A stretch of DNA of 64,000 bases, taken from positions 62,001-126,000 of the forward strand of contig NZ_ABLD01000002.1 in NCBI RefSeq assembly GCF_000172415.1. The letters are read 5' to 3'. A model generated the notes under the pieces. The model worked only from the letters and a program-made list of their open reading frames with translations, did not search any database and was not told the DNA's origin. This document shows positions 61,776-64,000 of the stretch, piece by piece (within the stretch, counting starts at the first letter, position 1; every line of letters begins with the position of its first letter). The stretch comes from Paraburkholderia graminis C4D1M. Lineage in GTDB: Bacteria; Pseudomonadota; Gammaproteobacteria; Burkholderiales; Burkholderiaceae. Both the position numbers and the translations under genes were made by a program.

Positions 61776-62577
61776 GCGCCGCTGGATGCGCACGTTGGTG
61801 CTCGTCGTCTATATGCTGTTCGCACTGATTCCGCTTTACTGGATGTTGTCGATCTCGCTGCGCACGAACGAAGAAACCATGTCGACGTTCGCCACGCTGC
61901 CGCAGCACATCACGTTCGACAACTACAAGATCATCTTCACCGATCCCTCCTGGTACTGGGGCTACATCAACTCGATCATCTACGTGCTGATGAACACGGT
62001 GATGTCCGTGCTCGTCGCGCTGCCCGCCGCTTACGCGTTCTCGCGTTACCGCTTTCTCGGCGACAAGCACATGTTCTTCTGGCTGCTCACCAACCGGATG
62101 ACGCCGCCCGCCGTGTTTTTACTACCGTTTTTCCAGCTCTATTCGAGCGTCGGTCTAACCGACACGTATATCGCCGTCGCGCTCGCGCACATGCTGTTCA
62201 ACGTGCCGCTCGCCGTGTGGATTCTCGAAGGCTTCATGTCGGGCGTGTCGCGGGAAATCGACGAGACCGCGTACATCGACGGCTATACGTTCCCCGCTTT
62301 CTTCGTGAAGATCTTTCTGCCGCTGATCAAATCGGGCGTCGGCGTCACGGCGTTTTTCTGCTTCATGTTCAGTTGGGTCGAACTGCTGCTCGCGCGCACG
62401 CTGACGTCCGTCAATGCGAAGCCGATTGCGGCCGTGATGACGCGCACCGTATCGGCGGCCGGCATGGATTGGGGCGTGCTGTCGGCGGCGGGCGTGCTGA
62501 CCATCGTGCCCGGCGCGCTGGTGATCTACTTCGTGCGCAACTACATCGCGAAGGGCTTTGCGATGGGGAGAGTCTGA
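61765..62577 (+). CDS. glpQ: Glycerol ABC transporter permease GlpQ
   Basis: A 270-residue permease of the MalG-like type with six membrane helices and the loop E-I-D-E-T-A-Y-I-D-G-Y-T, an altered EAA motif. It begins inside the end of glpP, behind GGAGGAG, and its stop overlaps the glpU start (TGATG). This is the ABC permease named glpQ, not the glycerophosphodiesterase of E. coli that has the same symbol. Confidence 0.88.
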   Translation: MQDKRRWMRTLVLVVYMLFALIPLYWMLSISLRTNEETMSTFATLPQHITFDNYKIIFTDPSWYWGYINSIIYVLMNTVMSVLVALPAAYAFSRYRFLGDKHMFFWLLTNRMTPPAVFLLPFFQLYSSVGLTDTYIAVALAHMLFNVPLAVWILEGFMSGVSREIDETAYIDGYTFPAFFVKIFLPLIKSGVGVTAFFCFMFSWVELLLARTLTSVNAKPIAAVMTRTVSAAGMDWGVLSAAGVLTIVPGALVIYFVRNYIAKGFAMGRV

Positions 62578-62858
62578 TGTTCACGTGGATGTACTGGACG
62601 CCCGAGGTGGCGATCTTCTTCGTCTGCATCGTCGTGATGCTGGCCGGCATGACCGTGTGGGAACTGCGCTCGCCGACGCATGAACGCAAGGGCTTTCTGC
62701 CTATCGCGACCACGCGCGGCGATCGCCTTTTTATCGGCCTGCTCGCGGCCGCGTATGTGAATCTCGCGTGGATCGGCATTAGCGCCGAAGGCTCGACTTC
62801 GTGGCCGGGCTCGCTGGCTTCGCTACTGGTTCTGCTCGCGATCATGTGGAAAGGTTGA
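62577..62858 (+). CDS. glpU: Small membrane subunit GlpU (DUF2160)
   Basis: A 93-residue protein with about three hydrophobic helices, beginning MFTWMYWTPEVAIFF and matching DUF2160. It is encoded between the permeases and binding protein of rhizobial-type glycerol importers, where it is named GlpU. Its exact role is not known. Translation is coupled to glpQ by a TGATG overlap. Confidence 0.87.
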   Translation: MFTWMYWTPEVAIFFVCIVVMLAGMTVWELRSPTHERKGFLPIATTRGDRLFIGLLAAAYVNLAWIGISAEGSTSWPGSLASLLVLLAIMWKG

Positions 62859-62964
62859 ATAGAAACGAAACGCACGCAATGAGCACTCGCAATTGCCGGT
62901 TCCGCTGATGCCCCAAGCGGGCGCCGGAAAGATCGAAGGGGCACGAAGGACACAGGAGAAGACC

Positions 62965-64000
62965 ATGCAACAGAGGAGACGGATCGTCGCGCTCGCAGTG
63001 GCAAGCATCGTGTCGGGTGCCTTTGGGAACCAGGCTATGGCGGGCATACCTGAAGCGCAGAAGTGGGTCGATAGCGAGTTTCAACCTAGCACGCTCTCGA
63101 AACAGCAGCAGATGGACGAAATGAAATGGTTCGTCGACACCGCGAACAAACTGAAGTCGCAAGGGGTCAAGGAAATTCACGTCGTGTCGGAAACGATCGA
63201 CACGCATATCTACGAATCCAAAACGCTCGCGAAAGCCTTCACTGAAATCACCGGCATTCAGGTGAAGCACGACATCATTCAGGAAGGCGATGTCGTCGAA
63301 AAATTGCAGACGTCGATGCAATCCGGGCAAAGCATTTACGATGGCTGGATCTCGGACTCCGATCTGATCGGCACGCACTATCGCTATGGCGTCATCATCC
63401 CGCTGTCCGATTACATGGAGGGTGAAGGCAAGCAATACACGAATCCTGGGCTCGATATCAAAGACTTTATCGGCACCAGCTTCACGACGGCGCCGGACAA
63501 GAAGCTCTATCAACTGCCCGATCAGCAGTTCGCCAATCTTTACTGGTTCCGCGCGGACTGGTTCGCCCGCAAGGACTTGCAGGACAAGTTCAAGGCGAAG
63601 TACGGCTATGAGTTGGGCGTGCCGGTGAACTGGTCCGCGTATGAAGACATCGCCGAGTTCTTTACGAATGACGTGAAGAACATCGACGGCGAAAAAGTCT
63701 ACGGCCATATGGACTACGGCAAGAAAGACCCGTCGCTCGGATGGCGCTTTACCGACGCATGGCTTTCAATGGCGGGCGAAGCCGATAAGGGCATTCCGAA
63801 CGGCATGCCCGTCGACGAATGGGGCATTCGCGTGACGCCGGACGGTTGCCATCCGGTTGGCGCATCGGTGTCGCGCGGCGGCGGCACCAACAGCCCGGCG
63901 GCCGTCTATGCGACGACCAAATACATCGACTGGCTCAAGAAATACGCGCCGCCCGAAGCGTCCGGCATGACCTTCAGCGAGGCCGGCCCTGTGCCCGCGC
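62965..64000 (+). CDS. glpV: Glycerol ABC transporter binding protein GlpV (partial, cut by window end)
   Basis: The first 345 residues of a periplasmic binding protein; the frame is open at base 64000. The ATG follows AGGAGAAGACC. A signal peptide (IVALAVASIVSGAFGNQAMA) precedes the mature part. I-Y-D-G-W-I-S-D-S-D-L-I-G-T-H and W-A-F-like aromatic segments of glycerol-type binding proteins are present (for example NLYWFRADWFARKDL). Position behind glpSTPQU fits glpV, which would deliver glycerol to the permeases. About 100 bases separate it from glpU, room for a stabilising structure. Confidence 0.87.
   Translation, partial: MQQRRRIVALAVASIVSGAFGNQAMAGIPEAQKWVDSEFQPSTLSKQQQMDEMKWFVDTANKLKSQGVKEIHVVSETIDTHIYESKTLAKAFTEITGIQVKHDIIQEGDVVEKLQTSMQSGQSIYDGWISDSDLIGTHYRYGVIIPLSDYMEGEGKQYTNPGLDIKDFIGTSFTTAPDKKLYQLPDQQFANLYWFRADWFARKDLQDKFKAKYGYELGVPVNWSAYEDIAEFFTNDVKNIDGEKVYGHMDYGKKDPSLGWRFTDAWLSMAGEADKGIPNGMPVDEWGIRVTPDGCHPVGASVSRGGGTNSPAAVYATTKYIDWLKKYAPPEASGMTFSEAGPVPA

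Noticed and set aside
1..64000. Mobile element, prophage, tRNA, rRNA or CRISPR
   Set aside because: No transposase, integrase, phage structural gene, tRNA-like cloverleaf or spaced direct-repeat array was recognised.

Overview
The window looks like chromosomal DNA of a high-GC betaproteobacterium of the Burkholderiaceae, most likely Paraburkholderia, Caballeronia or Burkholderia. The signs are the divergent class A beta-lactamase/AmpR pair, a rhizobial-type glycerol ABC operon (glpSTPQUV), many LysR/IclR/MarR regulators and a dense set of catabolic transporters. I see no rRNA, tRNA, transposase, integrase, prophage or CRISPR array.

Layout. 1-4656: a MarR regulator, a double-domain KaiC-like ATPase with a stand-alone receiver, and the bla/ampR pair. 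4653-25533: a locus of about 21 kb that I read as one peptide-export system (below). 25638-29889: TetR/MFS pair, two very small membrane proteins, an SDR and an Lrp regulator. 30014-37246: a phosphopantetheinyl transferase, then an aromatic-type catabolic operon (MBL hydrolase, FAD monooxygenase, DUF2783, MFS) divergent from two fused-end IclR regulators. 37291-38553: a repeat cluster and an apparently N-terminally shortened Fic protein. 38562-44709: a sugar ABC system with RpiR regulator and SDR. 44825-50943: DUF1330, a Pro/Gln-rich membrane protein, MFS/LysR, CoA-transferase and crotonase-fold enzyme. 51128-53412: polar amino acid ABC transporter (glnHPQ type). 53505-58333: glycine-zipper protein, Tat-exported purple acid phosphatase, unknown protein, GGDEF-EAL protein. 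58677-64000: glpSTPQU and the start of glpV, cut by the window end.

The peptide locus is the main find. Four small genes (5905, 18128 minus, 24765, 25327) encode cysteine-free precursors with double-glycine leaders. Three of the leaders are exactly 26 residues and share D8-L9, L15-D16, A19-M20 and GG25-26. Each of the four genes is preceded by a sequence with exact -24/-12 (sigma-54) geometry: GG, ten bases, GC. The locus also encodes its own sigma-54 activator with a GAFTGA loop. That activator sits at the end of an operon with an FHA protein, an HlyD-type adaptor, a signal-less parvulin, and an ABC exporter that joins two cyclic-nucleotide-binding-like domains to an intact C39 leader peptidase. 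An outer-membrane factor lies beside it. A PP2C phosphatase, two intact FHA domains and a transmembrane Ser/Thr kinase form a complete phospho-threonine circuit of the kind best known from type VI secretion, yet no type VI genes are present. A secreted caspase-like/FGE fusion, two DUF4399 proteins and an LRAT-fold protein complete the set.

The working model is inference. The sigma-54 activator switches on scattered peptide genes. The C39-ABC/HlyD/OMF complex trims and exports the peptides, and threonine phosphorylation gates the process. I do not recall a described system with this combination.
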